Source of the DNA: Anastrepha obliqua
Lineage: Eukaryota > Arthropoda > Insecta > Diptera > Tephritidae
Direction of reading: 5' to 3'
Length of the DNA stretch: 64,000 bases
Assembly: GCF_027943255.1 (NCBI RefSeq)
Contig: NC_072893.1
Coordinates: forward strand, 39,578,001 to 39,642,000
Positions 31,257-42,934 of the stretch are shown one piece after another; position 1 is the first letter of the stretch, and every line of letters begins with the position of its first letter. The notes beneath the pieces are model-generated. The model saw only the letters and a list, made by a program, of their open reading frames with translations, was not told the origin of the DNA and did not search any database. Both the position numbers and the translations under genes were made by a program.

Positions 31257-31760
31257 GCGGCCTCGGTAGTCTAGCGTAAGTGCACTAGCCTGCCATCCCA
31301 GAGGTTGTGGGTTCGAATCCTATGTAAAGCACGGTTGTCGTACTTTTCCAAAAACGAAATCATTCCTCAACTCCAAAAAACCGTATCCTTCCTCTCGCAC
31401 AAAAAGTCAGCGCATTACTTGCAAAAAAAAAGGCACAGTTGCACATTGCATCAGTGGCGCCAGCAAAAAGATGCGGGAAATCGCGGTAATAGCGCAGACA
31501 CACCAAAATATAGCGAAGTCCTCAACCATCTGTGTGATCCTTCTGGCAGAAAAATGTGAAACGCAGATGGCCCTCTAAACGGTTAAAAGACGTTGTTCCT
31601 AAGCAGCGACAGGTGGCATTCCCAATTTTGGGACTGGTAGCGGCAGGCTAATCACCTACCCTGCCATTAAGTAAGCAGATTAACGAAATCAACGCAAGAT
31701 TGAGTCTTGTCGAGGCCTTATGCTCCTAAGTGGAGTGAACAAGGAAAACAAAACAGAAAA
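31257..31760 (+). repeat. tRNA-Gly-like SINE, full length
   Basis: The first about 72 bp are tRNA-like: GCGGCCTCGGTAGTCTAGCG, a loop with GCCTGCCA as in tRNA-Gly(GCC), and a perfect internal promoter B box GGTTCGAATCC (31310-31320). The cloverleaf is degenerate, so it is not a working tRNA. A unique body follows, ending AGTGGAGTGAACAAGGAAAA and an A-rich tail. A tail-only reverse copy lies at 19166-19280, which supports a dispersed RNA polymerase III family mobilised by a LINE. Confidence 0.75.
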
Positions 31761-33508
31761 AAAATTCAGACTTCAAATATTATTAATGTCATTGGAATGG
31801 ATCTAAGCAGTAGCTTTCATTGGTTAAATATCCATTTTAGATAAATTATTAGATATGTTAATTTAAGTTATGTTAAAAGAAAATGTTAAACTGTGTTAGA
31901 TATCCACTAATCAGGGCATAACAAAATGGCAAGTTTTTGCTTCTTACCTCTAACGCGAAGCAACCGGTTTTAACCGGCTCCAACCGGTTTAATGCTTCCT
32001 TTGAAAGGCTTATAAGGTAAAGAAAAACTATGATCGGAAAATTACTTTTGAATCTTAACAAAATTATTTCATTATATTATTATTGTGTCGAGCAGTGTAA
32101 CTATGATACATGTAAGCCTGAGTAGAAAATTGTTTGTCAGAATCTACCATACACGACATAGCTTGTAGAGGCGTAAAAATGCTGTTGCTTTCTGTTGCTT
32201 TTTTGATATGAACCAAAGGCACTTAGCGCAGCTTAAAAACTGTAAAGCCGTTATGCGGCCATCAGGTCAGTAGTTGGTGTAGTCAAATGGCTAATAACCT
32301 GACTGACTATCTAACTGCCTTCATTTACTTATAAAAGCGCTTTTCACTGCTACCGAACGTACAAAAAGATAGTCAACGATGTAAGTTACTTAAACCTTTG
32401 ATAGTCTGGGGGTGTAAGGCTCTGCTTTGCTTCCACTTTTACAGCGTTTTCTCATTTTCGTTTTGATTTCTTATCTGTATTTGTGTGTGTATGGCTTTTA
32501 TTTTGTTGATGTGCGCTCTGAAAAGTGCAGAAAGTAAATTTCAAAGACAATTTTCATTAACCAAAAATGTAAGTAGGTGAGTACTCTGAGTCTACAGAAA
32601 TATATGTATGTGTGTGTGTGTATGTGAAGTAGTCAAGCCTGTGGCACAACTAAAATAAACAAGAGCAATGTCTATTTTAGATAAAAATGAAACTACTTTT
32701 TCCACTTCTCACTTTGCATCTACAGATATGTGTGTGTATGTGTGTGTATATTCGCATATGTTAGTGTACTTATGCACTTGCATTCAAACATGTGTGTAAT
32801 CTCCTACTATTTTCTCACTTGCATACTTTGTACAGCAACTCATTTTCCATGAAATGGCTTGCATGCAATTAGAACTTAATGAATTTTTAAATAGCATGCT
32901 TTTAGGCGCATGACATGCGATACAGCGTAGTTTCTGGTGAAGTGGGGTACTAGAAAGTTGACTCAATTTCATTTCAGCGCTAATTATTTCCGGGCCGGCT
33001 GTAAATAACTACTTAGTGTAGTCTCATTGAAGATTTCACAAATACATACACACATATGTATGTAAACTACTTGCCTGTAAACAAATACACATACATACAC
33101 GTAGTTCCACATTTGCACGTATGCACGTATGCGCCCACGCACTCATCGCGAATGAGGAAAAGTGTTAGGTACTTGAAAGCGCTAAATTGCTTATTAATTG
33201 AAACATTACTGCATAAGGGTCACATACTTATGTTTGTATGTATGTATTATGGGTGTACATACGTATGTATGTGAGTATGTGTGTGAAGTGGTTGTTGCTT
33301 TTTACGTTTTAACTACATACTTAACTGCTGTCATTAATTTACGCTAAAGTTCAATTTAACTAAATTAATCTGAAGTTTCTCGCTGCCTAATTTCACGTTT
33401 ATGTAAAAAACAACAACAATGGTTGAAAGGTATGTTAACCTAATTTCTGACGGGGTCGTTAAATTGAAAGTGAAATTGTGTTCTTTATTTTAATATGATA
33501 AACTTTCA
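31761..33508. other. single-copy-like DNA, TG and TATG microsatellites
   Basis: I recognise no gene. There is a local AACCGG triplication at about 31960-31992, a TG run at 32607-32623, TGTGTA patches at 32727-32750 and TATG repeats at 33225-33290. Such simple repeats are common in introns of this fly DNA. Confidence 0.4.
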
Positions 33509-35987
33509 TTAACCCTTATTTTGACAGACATATGAATTGTCATATAGAGTACCAATGGGTCTGGGTGGGAGTAAATCTATCATAATTTTGTGGAAACTTC
33601 AGTTTATCTTTATTGTAACATTTTAAAAACTTAAATAAAGTATTCTATAAATCAAAATAAATATTGAAATTAAAATTACTTGTTTTTATGCAATTAAAAC
33701 ATATGTAATAACATTTCGAATTTTGCTGGCAAACAGCTTCTTCACACTCCTGGCAGAAGAATCTGGTTTTACGGCGATGTTTGTCTTGAGCATGGCATAA
33801 ACTGCAATCCCGTTTTTTTTCTAAGGTATCACTTTTGGTTTCTGTGAGGGTTTTGGGCAGCTTCTGTAAAATGTGCTTGTTATATATACAATTGTCTACG
33901 TTCAAGCTCTTGAATACGTACCTTAGATTCTCCCAAAATAGCTTCAATTCCAGATCGACAATGTAACATGTATGTTGTTACGTCTGCACTCGATTTACGG
34001 AAGTGCTAACATTTCCGATAAATCGCATAAAAAATTTCTGCGTGCGTCTAATTTAGTGTAATTGTTATTTTCTTTGCATATAACAAAACTTTCTAACGCC
34101 ATCACATCTACAATATTGTAAAAAAACGCAAGAGTCCATCTCTTTGTCTTCCTTTTAGTTAGTGTTGTTAGCATTTGGTCCATGGCATCAACACCCACTT
34201 TGTTTTTGTTGTAATACATTATTGCTGCTGATTTTTGCTTGGCGCCTTCAACTTCCTTGTCATAACGAACCGTTGATAGTAATATCACTGCTTTGTTCTT
34301 CTTAGGAACCTATGAACAACTGGCTACATTGTCTTTGTGGAATCCAAACTCAGAGGAAAAAACTGTCCTATTCTTGTGCTTTTTCATTTCGGGTGGGATG
34401 CATGCTTTATTGCTTCGAAGGGTGCCAACGTATGACAGCCCCAAGCCAATTAGACGCTTACATAAATTAAAAATGGAAAAGAAGTTATCAGCAACTATTG
34501 TGCGCCCAGAATTTGCATATTTTGAAACCAAACGTATAAGCTCATTTTATCCTTGGTTTTTTGCTCTCTCCTCATTGGGTTCTTTTCCGGTATAAATATT
34601 TCCAATAATGGGTTTTTGCATCACATGCCAATCATACTTTTATACCGTACTTAGCCGGTTTTTTTTTCTTCCTCGATAAGGAAAGAGTTGTTCGTCAACA
34701 GTTATCTCACTATACGGTCGAAAATTCTTTTGAAGATTTTCATTTAGAAAGTTCCAAATGTCTCGTATTGGTGCTGCTTTATCAGTTTCTGAGCGAAAAG
34801 ATCTAGTACGACCGTCATCGAAGCGTATATAACGTGATATTGTCAAAAACCGACGGTAAGACATCGTTGCTCTGAAAATTGGCATCTGGTTCGTTTTCCA
34901 CAAAACCGACGCTGCCTGATTATTGTTATTGCTGACTCCTGCTGCAATAAGAATACCAAGAAAACCTCTCAGCTCTGCTTCGTTAAGATATTGCCATTCG
35001 TTTATATTAGTAGGATTTTTCAAGTTCCATTCATTTGTTTTTGCCGTACCGTACTTGTTTGTTTCGCTTATAATAATATATGATATGTTTGGTGTAAAAA
35101 ATGCATCAAAGACTTCAACAGGCGAATTCGATTTGATAGTTGGTCCACCGGAAGAACGCAGTATATTATGGGAGCGAATGCGACCACTTTGAGGCACTGT
35201 CTTACTCCAAACTGTCCCATCTTTGCCAATAAAGTTGTTACTTACATCAGTATTGAAATCGTCATCGCTTTCTGAACTACTATAATCTTCCGCGACTTCA
35301 ATATCATGTTCAGCTTCAATATCTGAAGCTTCAAGTGGCGACTCATTTTCATCGTCTAAGGCACCAAAATTAGAATCATTATCGCCATTTTCGCTCTCAT
35401 TTTCAATCTCTTCGGCCAACGCATTTGCGACCAACCCATAAAAATTTTGATCACTACGTGGCACATTATCATAATTAGATAAAATCTATTTTACCCATTT
35501 TTATGCAATAAATACACGCTTTCACTGAAAACACCGACTATTCTTCACTTGAATGCAAACAACATTTTATGACTTCAAATGACACATTCAATATGAAGAA
35601 ATAAAAATATTTTGTATTACGGGATTTCAAATTCAAATTAGCAAAGAGAGCCATGCACAAACCGAAAATAAAGTAGGCCGGTGCCTACAAAAGTATATTG
35701 CCACTACGTTATACGCGTAAGGGTCTGGCTAGACCCATTAGTACTCAATGTGACTTTTTCACCAGCCGAAAGCCTCCGATGCTAGCCCTGAACTACTTTT
35801 AGTTTGTATAATAATTTTATTATTATGTAAACCTTTATAAAATAAAACAAAAATATATTATATATCTATAAAATTTTATAATTAGCTGCATGAAAAAAAC
35901 TATAGTAAAATACCAAACCAAGGATATCAATAGTGAAACAAAGTTTAGAAAGGTCTGGCTGGACCCATTGGTACAAATGAGGGTTAA
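33509..35987 (-). mobile_element. piggyBac-like transposon, full length (about 2.48 kb)
   Basis: The ends are TTAACCCTTATTTTGAC at 33509 and, inverted, TTAACCCTCATTTGTAC at 35987: TTAA target plus CCCT termini, the piggyBac signature. A subterminal motif GTACCAATGGGTCT occurs near both ends (about 33551 and 35959) and once more internally at about 35730, the asymmetric subterminal layout usual in this superfamily. Length is that of canonical piggyBac elements. It holds one transposase gene on the minus strand, broken by frameshifts. Confidence 0.9.
33645..35464 (-). pseudogene. piggyBac-like transposase, frameshifted
   Basis: The start is near 35464, with an acidic N-terminus (SSSESDDDFNTD). 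The RNase H-like core follows. First Asp block: EITVDEQLFPYRGRKK at about 34650-34700. A frameshift then occurs at an A run near 34662, and a second near 34300. Second Asp: GRTIVADNFFSIFNL. Third: YYNKNKVGVDAMDQML. The C-terminal cysteine domain reads CSLCHAQDKHRRKTRFFC, QECEEAVCQQ and CYYIC, ending at 33645. All three catalytic Asp and the zinc-binding Cys pairs remain, so decay is recent. The enzyme would excise precisely at TTAA. Confidence 0.88.
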
Positions 35988-36224
35988 GCTTCGGAAGTGC
36001 GAAAACCCTAAATCTCAACAGCGGCACAGGCAGATTATTTTGATGACCATCTTTGGCGAAATTGTTTTTTAATAACTACATATTTTTTATATATAAAATA
36101 TGTTACATACTGTGTCTCCTAACGGACGCCTCTCTTAAGCGGACACCTTTTCCAATGCATATCATAAATCCTTAAGAAGGCATTAAAATTTGTTTCTCTT
36201 GAACGTTAATCCTCCTATAACATA

Positions 36225-37131
36225 CAGGGTTTGATTGAAAAGTATTGAGTCTTCCCGGGCGGAGCGTCTGCCAAGCGATCAACCGAATCGGCTGGTGGGG
36301 GAAAATGATCGTTGGACCTTCCTCTTCCACTAGAAACTGATCCCAGTTCGCTGACAACAGCAGTGCAGTCAACATCGCTCCGCGCATGAAAGCTCTTTTA
36401 AAAGTGTGTTAGGATTTTGCAGTGGCGAAAATGCAGCGATCGTTGGAGCAACGTTACTCGATCAAAATAAAGCTAAACAAAATGAGTACCGAAACCATTG
36501 GGCTACTCAAGGAGGCCAACGGGGACCAATCTCTGTCCAGTGCCCAGGTAAAACGGTGACATAAATCGTTCAAGGAAGGCCGGGAGGACGACCCAAGAAG
36601 GCGCGCATGTCGAAATCCAAGGTCAAAACCATGCTGATCATCTTTTTCGACTCTCGAGGCATTGTCCACCAGGAGTTTGTACCTCCAGGAAGCACTGTAA
36701 ACGCGGCATTTTTCAAAGAAGTGCTCCTTCGGCTGAAAAACCGCGTCGCCCGGGTTTGGCCCGACCTTGTCAACAATTGGACCCTTCATCACGACAATGC
36801 GCCGGCGCACACCGCCTTCCTCTGTGCTTCCCTACCCTCCCTACAGCCCAGACCTGTCCCCTCCGGACTTCTTCTTGTTCTCGCACTTGAAAAGAAAGCT
36901 GAAGGGGAGGCGTTTCGACTCCATCGAGGCGATCCAAAAAGCTGTGACAGCCGAATTGAACGCGATTCCGGCGGATGAGTTTAAAAAATGTTTCCTGCAG
37001 TGGAAGGACCGCTACCAGCGGTGTATTGACGCTCAAGGGTCCTATTTTGAAGAATATTAGTTGTATAAGCCAAAAGGTTTAATAAAACTGCTTAAAAAAA
37101 ATAAGGCTCATTACTTTTCAATCAAACCCTG
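36225..37131 (+). mobile_element. mariner, internally deleted copy 1
   Basis: Terminal repeats CAGGGTTTGATTGAAAAGTA at 36225 and the inverted match ending at 37131 are flanked by TA on both sides. At 907 bp it is about 400 bp shorter than a full mariner. A second copy of the same subfamily, with a different deletion, is at 61812-62510 on the other strand. It lies inside a pogo-like short element. Confidence 0.9.
36431..37060 (+). pseudogene. mariner transposase with internal deletion
   Basis: The N-terminal part begins [20 protein letters not shown] and reaches SFKEGREDDPRR, with a stop replacing the Trp of KRWHKSF. It then jumps to RMSKSKVKTMLIIFFDSRGI, so roughly 400-480 bp covering the second helix-turn-helix and the first catalytic Asp (TGDE) are gone. 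The rest is well kept: NNWTLHHDNAPAHTAF (second Asp), then YSPDLSPPDFFLFSHLKRKL (third Asp, after a frameshift), ending FLQWKDRYQRCIDAQGSYFE and TAG at 37058-37060. It cannot be active but keeps both ends. Confidence 0.85.
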
Positions 37132-37541
37132 TATAGTACATCCTTTGAAAAAAAGTCATACGAATCGAGGTACCCAACTTTGTACGAAATTTGGAAAAAT
37201 TCATCGAAATTCTCAACTCTTGAATCTGAATTAAAAAAAAAAAACTTTATAGAATGTAGTTTTATAGCCCATTAAGTTTTGGTGTAATAAAGTAAATGTT
37301 TGAAGAGCAACGAAAATTGAATTGATTTTCAATAACTGTTTCTATTGATCCTATTATTCGTCCTGTAGTATTAACCTTTTTACATTTTTCTTATAAGTGG
37401 CCAAATTTTTCTATCCCTTACGTGTCTGCTTAAGAGAGAATACACTGTATATGTTTTTCCTAACTCCTGAAGCATAGGGCGTGTGAAATTGCCTGTCTCC
37501 CATCGGATGCGTCGCCAAGGGGCGTATAGGTGATACAGATA

Positions 37542-38561
37542 CGTTCTGTCAAAAAAGTACTGGGAATTGTTCAATAAAATAACAAATAAATATCATAAAA
37601 ATTTATTTGGTCGGCTTCAAAATAGACTCCATTCGAAGCAATACACATATGCCAACGATACGTTCAGTCATCAAAGCCCCTTTTGAATGCGTTTGATCGT
37701 TTGCCTTCTATCGTCTCAAGGCGGCGATCTAAGTTTTGGGAAAAGGGTAAAGTTACAGGGGGCCAAATCCGATGAATACGGTGGTTGTTCGATGATTTTG
37801 TAGAGTTTTTGGTCAAAAAAGTGAGCCTTGTGAGACGGTGCATTATCATGGTGAAAGATCCATTAGTTTCCTTTCCACGAATTGGGCCGTTTCCTATGCG
37901 TATTCTCTTTCAAACGTCCCATAACTTCCAAATAATATTCTTTATTTACCGTAGAACCATTTGGAATGATTTCCGAGATTCCGAGTGCACAACACCCTGA
38001 TAATCAAAGAAAACGAGAAGCATGACTTTCAGTTTTGACCGACTTTGACGTGGATTTTTGGGTTTCGGCTCATGTGGATAGCACCATTCACCCGCCTGGT
38101 TGCCTGTTGGCTGGTTTACACGTCCAACTCATATACCCACGTCTTCTCACTTGTTATGATGCGCTGGATTAAAATTGGGTTCGAATTCACTTGCTCAAGC
38201 AAGTCTTCAGCCACCCTCTTCCGATGAATTTTTTGAAAGAAACTCAACTCTCTTGGAACGAGCCGAGCGGACACGCCTCTCATGCCCAATTGATGGTGTG
38301 AGATGTTGCGACTTGATTTGTGACACACGGTAAGTCACGAGCCAACTCCTTCAAACTTAAATGATGGTTTTCCAGCAGCATTTCCTTGACTTTGTCGACG
38401 TTTGACGTATTCATCCATTGGAGACGTTGATGGACGACCAGATTGGGACAAATCTTCCACGACTTCTCGGCCCTCTGCAAAAGCCTTATACCATTCATAG
38501 ACCCGTGTTTTTAATAAAGCACGCTCGCCATATGCTTTCTGCAACATTTGAATTGATTCGG
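37542..38561 (-). pseudogene. mariner relic, reverse, right end preserved
   Basis: The outer repeat CGTTCTGTCAAAAAAGTACT starts at 37542 after TA. On the minus strand the transposase begins near 38560 with CTESIQMLQKAYGERALLKT, RVYEWYKAFAEGREVVEDL and SGRPSTS. It continues with RGVSARLVPRELSFFQ (canonical RKVSARWVPR), IITSEKTWVYELDV (first catalytic Asp block, TGDExWVYxYD, with D lost) and decayed downstream pieces ending SILKPTK near 37610. Multiple stops are present. Its left end is missing: at 38562 it meets another mariner piece in the opposite direction. Confidence 0.7.
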
Positions 38562-38672
38562 TACAACAAGCTTTACACAGAAGATCGAAAAGATGTGAAT
38601 GACGACGCTCGCTCTGGACTCCCGAGGACATCAACAACCGATGCAAATGTTGAGGAAATGAAGAAAATTGTT
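38562..38672 (+). pseudogene. fragment of another mariner, head to head
   Basis: The plus frame reads RYNKLYTEDRKDVNDDARSG then TSTTDANVEEMKKIVIE. This is the linker region found in the mariner at 46421 (EDVNDEKRAGRPSTSTTDE), so it belongs to a different subfamily from its neighbour at 37542-38561. An AG-rich run follows at about 38675-38695. Only about 110 bp survive. Confidence 0.6.
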
Positions 38673-40029
38673 ATAGAGAGAGAGACAGAGAGAGAATATA
38701 TATCTAAACATTTGCAAAGAATACAAATAGACAAAATTTACAAAAAACTGAGAATCGTCGACCGGTGTAGGTAAACACCGGACACAAACCGTGGCACGGC
38801 AACGCGCACTACTCCGAGCGTTTGTCACCCGCACAAACGTAGCGATTTCAGGACCGCAGCCACGGCACAAATGATCGTAAGGCAATAGCAATAAATCCGA
38901 CGCCGATATGGATAGCATTTTATGGTACGCCCAAGCACTAGCCAGGAAACGGAAATAAGCGCCAAAAAGTAGGCACCAAAAAAAAACCAACAAAGCGCCA
39001 AAAAAATTGGAACAAAAAACGCCCCACACAGTAGAACCCAGGAAATATTACACCAAAAATTAGGCACCAAAAATAAATGTCCTTCAAGTTTGCACCAACA
39101 AACAACCGCCAAAAAGTAGGCAGTGTTATTTATCACTAGAAATTAGCAACCACAAGGAAAAACTCAGGAACTAAGTTACATATAAGATATATATAAGGAA
39201 AACTAAGATATATATAAGGTATATAGCTCTCTCTCTCCTTTTCCTCTACGTTATATATTTGTTCTCTCTCGCGAGACGAAAATGCCCAAAACGTTGCAGA
39301 GCCTTGAAATTTTACTCTCCATTCTCGCTCTCTCAACGACGCCTAAGAAGTTTCACTTCAAAAATTTAAATTCCTCAAGTTCACGTTTACTAGACCACCG
39401 TTTCCTATACCACATCTTCATTACACTCTTCAAAACCCAGTGATTTTAATGTTTAAGAAATGAAATTTTATATATTCTCAGGCATCATTTAGTTAGTCAT
39501 TACCTTTCAAGTGCTTCAATTCAGAAATATTGGCAGGTACCGAACAGCAATGCGATTACCTAAAACCGATTACCAGCAATTTTCAAAAATACTGTGATCC
39601 CGACTGGATGTGATCCAGAACCTGAATGACTTCTAAAATTTCTTAATGACTTCTATAACATACCGCGAGTGGTTTTGTCTTGTTGGAAAGTTTTTTCATG
39701 CAAAGGCATTTTCTCCTCAACAAACAGCAACAAGAATTAAAGAGAGTTTAGATGTATTTCTCCCAAGCATGGACAAAAAGTGATCTGAATAAGACCTTCA
39801 AAACATCTTTGAACCATTAGAAAAAGAGAGCAGGTTTTTGTCTCCTCCCGCTGTCCGAGAATTTTTTGAAATTGGCAATTTTACCATTGATGATGTGACC
39901 GATAAAATTTCAAACTTAAAATCAAAGTACATTATCTTTTTTTGTTTTTTTTTTTTGGAGGGACACACTAGCAAGTACTTCACTCAGACACAATTACATC
40001 CATTTTAGTACTTTACTCGCATTTCCTTT
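38673..40029. other. unassigned DNA with C/A-rich and CT-rich patches
   Basis: At 38960-39125 a degenerate tandem phrase of the form GCACCAAAAAGTAGGCACCA recurs several times. At 39175-39240 there are TATATAAG and CTCTCTCT runs. 39650-39945 has a partly open plus frame (FLSPPAVREFFEIGNFTIDD) that I cannot assign. There is no clear gene. Confidence 0.4.
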
Positions 40030-40814
40030 TTAATTTTCTTTAAATCTACTCGACCTCCGAAAAAATCTGAGTAGATCTTGTGGTGCTAAGGAGCCAAGGT
40101 CGTCGCTTTGTAACACATCAGACCCAAAGACCTCAAGCCTGATTCGAGCGAAGGCGAGGAAGACGCACAGAAAGTTGTCCGCGGCCTCATCCTCCTCTCC
40201 CCATGCTGGGCAGAGTGCACTGACTGGAATGCCCACCTTTTTCATGTGCTTTGCCCATAGAAAGTGGCCCGTCATCAGTCCAACCAGCCACGTACAGTCC
40301 GCTTAGTGACAGGAGGAACTGCAACAGTCGGTCGGACATGACAGTTGACATCAGTTTTGTTCATCTGCAATCTCTCTCAGCCTGTTAAGATGGCTTGTGG
40401 GTTAGAGTAACCGGTTTGCTAACCGTGGCTTTGATTTCTGCAGAAGAGAGTGGCAGAACGGGCTCTGAGGTCAACTTTTTGAGGTCAACTTTTCTGGCTA
40501 AAGAGTCAGAGATCTCGTTAACCGCTATACACGTGTCCCGGGTCCCATCTTAGCCTCAGGCTATTATGTCTGCCGATATAGTTCAGCCTGGATTTACAGG
40601 ACTCGGCTACCTTTGAAGTGGTTGGGGGGCGGCCTAAGGCCATAAGCGCAGCTCGGCTGTCTCTGCAGACACATATAGATCTGCCTCTCCATCTGTTTTT
40701 CACAACAAAGTCAATCGCTTCTTGAACAGCATACACCTCCTCTTGAAACACAGATGCGTGCATTCCAGAAGCAAAGTGCAAGTTGTGTACCGCTGGAGTA
40801 CATAACTTAATCAC
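40030..40814 (-). pseudogene. RNase H-bearing LINE ORF2, C-terminal relic
   Basis: On the minus strand: HASVFQEEVYAVQEAIDFVV (RNase H Glu helix), SICVCRDSRAALMALGRPPT (second Asp, canonical SDSRAAL), LRLRWDPGHVYSG (canonical WVPGHxGI), then LMTGHFLWAKHMKKVGIP, a cysteine region ALCPAWGEEDEAADNFLCVF, and SLAPQDLLRFFRRSSRF at the end. A stop and shift separate the RNase H from the tail. It is an I/R1-like LINE, truncated at 5' near 40814. Confidence 0.75.
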
Positions 40815-42934
40815 AGCTAAAATGTTTAATCTGCTAAAAATGTATCGCCCAAAGCATTAAAACTCACTTAAATTATGAATTTATGCTTGAAATTCAAATT
40901 AATAAATAATAAAATGATTCCACTAGCCGCGAAAAAACCTCAATAAGGTCACATCCTACCGACTCTTACCTCCTACTTAAGTGCTCTTAAACTTTTGCGC
41001 AAAGCTGTAGTTGAAAATTGTGTTTTTTTTTTTCTCAGACTTATACTTTTACCAGCACCCTTGCATTGAGCAACATAACTTTAAAAGTAACGCACATTTA
41101 TTTTAGCGGAGACCACTAGCAGTCCCCTGCTGACCCCAGCCCATGCCCCGACAAAATCAATTAACTTGTATACTTGCACAGGAGACGCGAGCACACACTG
41201 AGCAGACAGCCACACCTTAAAAGATCCCCAAGCGATTTTATACGCATAACCGCTACACTGCGCAGTCACACGCACACACACACCCGCAAGGGAGGGCTCG
41301 TAAAAAAGAGTGACACACGCTATTAGCGGGCTAAATAATGTTGCGTTTGTTGTTAAGCAAGCAACAAACAACAGCGAAAACAATTTGCGCTTACAACTAC
41401 TAGCATACACAACCATAAATACATTTGGGGGTGTGTGTGTGTGCGTGTGTATTTATGCATTCACAAACATTTGAGCAACACAAAAACAGCCAGCAATCGT
41501 TATTCTTTTATTTTATTTGTATTTTCGTTTCGTTTTTATTTTTTTCTCGCACAACTTACTTTCTTTCATTGCCTGTGTTGGTCTCATCGCCTCATCGTAG
41601 CAGTGCATTTTTATTGCTGGGGTGTATACGTTCAAATTACAGTTAAACAGAGTTTAGTTCAGCCAGAGGTGAAAGGACAAAATAGTGACGTTAGTGGTGT
41701 GACTGTTTTGGTTGTCACTGTTGCTTTTGTTGTTGTTGTTGTTGTTATATGTGTTTATATCTGTGTTGTTATTCATGGCTACCGGCCATTGTCACCTAGA
41801 GTGCGCGCCTACATGCGTGCGTATGTGCGTGCGTGTGTGTGCATGCATGCATGCGAATTCATATCTGTGCCACGTTCGAGTGAAGTAGAACAAAACTTTT
41901 GCCATATTTTGTTGTGAATTGTGGGTGTAATAACGATAAGTGTCTGCGTGTGTGTGCGTGTTTGCGCCTGGGTGGAGTGAGACTTTGTTGCACATCGGTA
42001 ATTGTAAATGCGAATATAGGTAGAGCTCGTCTGTTGTACGATGTGCCCGCACACACACACACACGCCTATGATTTTGGTTGTGAAAGTCATCGACATACA
42101 TACATATATTCATGTCCATTCGTGTTCACTTGGTTGTGCGAAAATAGAACGAAGCATAAAACACTCGCCGAATAACTAAAACTTAAGTTTTGATCAGCAA
42201 TTTATGAGTGGCGCACAATTACTTTTTTGTTATAAAATATGTCCTATTACTTTTGTTACTCCTTTTCGAAAATTATGAAGAAAAGTTCAGCACGCTTTGA
42301 GCGTCGTTTCAATGATCCAGGTAATCAAAGGTATTTTTGGTTTTCAATAAATACGTTTGTATATTTGTATATGCCAATTGCAAAAAATTTAAGTGCGAAA
42401 TGTTGTTAGAAAGTTTTTACCCAAAATGGGCAAATTAAAGAGACTTCTTGGGTTCAACTTTTGTGGACATGTGACCGATAGCAGCACCATATTTATGTGC
42501 CACTCGAGCTGGCAAGCTGAAATATTATAAATTGAACCGTAAAAAATGTTATGCCTCACACTACCTTTCTATCTCTCCTCTCTGCTTCGACCACTCCTCT
42601 CAAGTTAACTCTCGTCTTTTTCTAGTATACTTAGTTGCCTTTAATATGCTAATAAAAGCTAATATGACTGTGAGTATGCTCACTATTTTTTTCTCGCCTG
42701 TTGGTATGCAACAGATGGCGCGATTTGCTTATCATTTTATTCACCCAGCGCATGTCTGCAGTTCCCTGTCGCCTTATGAGCTGATAATTTGAAAGCGTAT
42801 ACTGATTTTTATATCATCTTGCCTTGTGTAACGCTCAAAATTTCGCAGATTGTATGATGGTTAACTGAATTGGAACTCGAGCTTCAACACTCGAATAAAT
42901 AAATTCAATTAAATTAGCAAATCTTATATACAAG
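40815..42934. other. single-copy-like DNA rich in microsatellites
   Basis: GT run at 41430-41450, GTT run at 41727-41746, GTGCGT/GCAT run at 41812-41852 and CA run at 42050-42065. A 160-codon plus frame (41435-41914) is made largely of these repeats and I do not accept it. The composition resembles a 5' region or intron of a fly gene, but no exon is identified. Confidence 0.4.

Larger units (their letters stand above)
36109..37448. mobile_element. pogo-like short element interrupted by a mariner
   Basis: The left end reads ACTGTGTCTCCTAACGGACG then TCTCTTAAGCGGACACC (36137 on). The right end, inverted from 37448, reads ACAGTGTATTCTCTCTTAAG then CAGACACG. The common TCTCTTAAGCRGACAC and CAGTGT-like termini resemble pogo/Tigger ends. 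Removing the mariner at 36225-37131 leaves about 430 bp, with no coding capacity. A further scrap of the family (TCTCTTAAGCGGACACTCTC) is at about 45660. Confidence 0.55.

Noticed and set aside
31257..31330. tRNA-Gly gene
   Set aside because: The head is tRNA-like but stems do not pair well and it continues into a SINE body with a second copy of the tail elsewhere.
35717..35745. right end of the piggyBac element
   Set aside because: The GTACTAATGGGTCTAG motif is only a subterminal repeat; the true TTAA plus CCCT end lies at 35987.
36607..36978. 123-codon frame as an intact small protein
   Set aside because: It is the remaining middle of a mariner transposase that shifts into the neighbouring frame at the third Asp region.
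41435..41914. 160-codon plus-strand frame with a Val-rich hydrophobic run
   Set aside because: It is built from GT, GTT and GTGC microsatellites; opposite-strand frames are equally open, and no domain is visible.
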